In this document: positions 62,796 to 64,000 of the stretch, piece after piece
Layout of the letters: each line of letters opens with the position of its first letter
How positions within the stretch are numbered: the stretch's first letter is position 1
DNA from: Dickeya zeae NCPPB 2538
GTDB taxonomy: Bacteria > Pseudomonadota > Gammaproteobacteria > Enterobacterales > Enterobacteriaceae
Direction: 5' to 3'
Assembly (NCBI RefSeq): GCF_000406165.1
Contig: NZ_CM001977.1
Location: forward strand, 3,051,064-3,115,063
DNA length: 64,000 nucleotides
The notes under the pieces: generated by a model
The model's input: the letters and a program-made list of their open reading frames with translations, nothing else
Databases searched by the model: none
Told to the model about the DNA's origin: nothing
Made by a program: the position numbers and the translations under genes

Positions 62796-63482
62796 ATGGA
62801 TAACTACGCCCAAATCAACAGCAACGAACCTGTTAATCAACAGATCTATCGTGTATTGCGCAAAGACATTGTGGAATGCACGATCCCTCCCGGCAAACTC
62901 TTGTCTGAAAAGGAAATTTCGACCCGTTTCTCTGTCTCCCGTCAACCGGTACGAGAAGCGTTTATCAAACTGGCGGAAGCCGGGCTGGTACAGATTCTGC
63001 CGCAGCGCGGCACGTTCGTGATGAAGATTTCCGAGCAGCGCGTGGCCGATGCCCGTTTTATTCGTCAGGCACTAGAATGCGCGATTGTACGCCGGGCTGT
63101 CGAGTTCATTACTGACGAACAGTTACTGATGCTGGAACACAATTTGCGCCGTCAGGAACTGGCGGCACAGAACGAGCAGATACGCGAATTTCTCAGTCTG
63201 GACGATGATTTTCATCAGTTACTGACGCAGATTGCCCGGTGTCCACTGGCCTGGGAAACCATCGAATCGATCAAAGCCACGATGGACCGGGTTCGCTTCC
63301 TGAGCCTCAGTCAGGTGTCGCCGCCCGCCAGCCTGATTCAACAGCATTATGTGATTTTCAATGGATTAAAAGCGCGTGATGCTAACGCGGTGGAAGCCGC
63401 GATGAGTGGGCATCTGCAGGAAATGATCCACTCGATTACCCCGATTGCTGAACAGAATCGGGACTGGTTTGAATTGTCCTAA
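62796..63482 (+). CDS. rspR: GntR/FCD-family regulator RspR
   Basis: Regulator of 228 residues, the same length as E. coli RspR (YdfH), which represses rspAB. The winged helix has PVNQQIYRVLRKDIVECTIPPGKLLSEKEISTRFSVSRQPVREAFIKLAEAGLVQI; the FCD domain has FIRQALECAIVRRA, LDDDFHQLLTQIA and a late QQHYVIF...SGHLQEM. Its place at the end of the rspA/uxaC/uxuB cluster makes that operon its likely target. Confidence 0.88.
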   Translation: MDNYAQINSNEPVNQQIYRVLRKDIVECTIPPGKLLSEKEISTRFSVSRQPVREAFIKLAEAGLVQILPQRGTFVMKISEQRVADARFIRQALECAIVRRAVEFITDEQLLMLEHNLRRQELAAQNEQIREFLSLDDDFHQLLTQIARCPLAWETIESIKATMDRVRFLSLSQVSPPASLIQQHYVIFNGLKARDANAVEAAMSGHLQEMIHSITPIAEQNRDWFELS

Positions 63483-63560
63483 GCCGGTGACGCCCCATAC
63501 CGTGCCGATGTTGATTCGGTCACTGCCGTCAGCCCACTACCCGGTTTATCCTGCCTGAGG

Positions 63561-63591
63561 ATGAGCAGAGCCGCCTGGCGGCCCTGCTCAT
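63561..63591. terminator. Bidirectional terminator between rspR and hutU
   Basis: ATGAGCAG pairs with CTGCTCAT (63584-63591), enclosing CCGCC-T-GGCGG. It lies between convergent stops. A further palindrome CCGTCATGACGG is at 63597-63608. Confidence 0.55.
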
Positions 63592-63609
63592 GTCAACCGT
63601 CATGACGGC

Positions 63610-64000
63610 CTATTTCACCATCGGCAAATTCAACTGATGCGTTGCCGCGCAGGCTTTGGCAGTGTCATAACCGGCATCCGCGTGACGCATCACCCCGGTA
63701 GCCGGGTCGTTCCACAGCACACGCCCCAAACGGGCATCCGCCTGCTCGCTGCCATCACAGACAATCACCATCCCGGCATGCTGGGAAAAGCCCATGCCGA
63801 CGCCACCGCCGTGATGCAAACTGACCCAGGTTGCGCCGCCCGCCGTATTCAGCAGAGCATTGAGCAACGGCCAGTCTGAGACTGCGTCCGAGCCGTCCTG
63901 CATCGCTTCCGTTTCCCGGTTAGGTGATGCCACCGAACCGCAATCCAGATGGTCACGACCGATAACGATCGGCGCTTTCAGCTCACCGTTACGCACCATT
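63610..64000 (-). CDS. hutU: Urocanate hydratase HutU, C-terminal part (cut by window end)
   Basis: C-terminal 130 residues of a protein whose start lies beyond the window. They include APIVIGRDHLDCGSVASPNRETEAMQDGSDAVSDWPLLNALLNTAGGATWVSLHHGGGVGMGFSQHAG, the conserved end of HutU, ahead of RLGRVLWNDPATGVMRHADAGYD. The enzyme hydrates urocanate in histidine breakdown using bound NAD. The full family length is about 560. A hut operon probably continues past the window. Confidence 0.93.
   Translation of the reverse strand, partial: MVRNGELKAPIVIGRDHLDCGSVASPNRETEAMQDGSDAVSDWPLLNALLNTAGGATWVSLHHGGGVGMGFSQHAGMVIVCDGSEQADARLGRVLWNDPATGVMRHADAGYDTAKACAATHQLNLPMVK

Noticed and set aside
1..64000. 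CRISPR array, rRNA, intact insertion sequence or prophage
   Set aside because: No regularly spaced repeats, rRNA stretches, transposase, integrase or phage genes were found on either strand.

Overview
The window is chromosome from a soft-rot enterobacterium, almost certainly a Dickeya species. Three loci point there: a chrysobactin siderophore operon (fct-cbsCEBA plus an EntH-like gene), a full Out type II secretion cluster, and a family-3 pectate lyase with an N-terminal fibronectin domain (PelI). Most genes are G+C-rich and tightly packed. The intergenic stretches around outB/outC, pelI and a diguanylate cyclase gene are visibly A+T-rich. The species cannot be fixed from sequence reading alone.

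Layout. 0.2-7.5 kb: iron acquisition (ferric-chrysobactin receptor, then catechol synthesis and activation), with a Fur-like site upstream. 7.5-10.8 kb: two intergenic structured or repeat elements, an Old Yellow Enzyme, an RBBP9-type hydrolase and a possible 24-residue membrane peptide. 10.9-24.8 kb: the out cluster, with outC-M and outO on the minus strand (no gspN), and outB and outS convergent beyond a 1.1-kb A+T-rich gap that carries a KdgR-like box. 24.9-30.5 kb: alaC, a D-amino-acid transaminase, a large mechanosensitive channel and tRNA-Arg(UCU).

30.7-46.9 kb, next to the tRNA, looks like an accessory nutrient and plant-signal block. It has a branched-chain-type ABC importer with a VOC protein, an FCD GntR regulator with three matching AAGTG-N4-CAC(T/G)T sites, an M20 amidohydrolase, a ProC-like reductase and a RidA stub. 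It then has a dipeptide-type ABC importer next to a LuxR solo of the plant-responsive class (Met/Trp at the two diagnostic ligand-pocket positions) and a proline-iminopeptidase gene. Two near-identical palindromes sit in front of the LuxR and peptidase genes. This is the most interesting system seen here.

47-55.5 kb: a membrane diguanylate cyclase fused to a hemerythrin domain, a paired YeeE/YedE transporter with an ArsR-type thiol sensor, the ribosomal oxygenase roxA, a WbuC cupin, a YjfB-type gene behind a flagellar sigma-28 promoter, a lipoprotein and pelI. 55.5-64 kb: an alcohol-dehydrogenase-like gene, then a glucuronate pathway (ManD-type mannonate dehydratase, uxaC, GPH symporter, uxuB, rspR), and the C-terminal part of hutU cut by the window edge.

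Together the loci fit a plant pathogen: iron scavenging, secretion of pectinases, uptake of plant-derived peptides or amide conjugates, sensing of plant compounds, and use of uronic acids released from cell walls.
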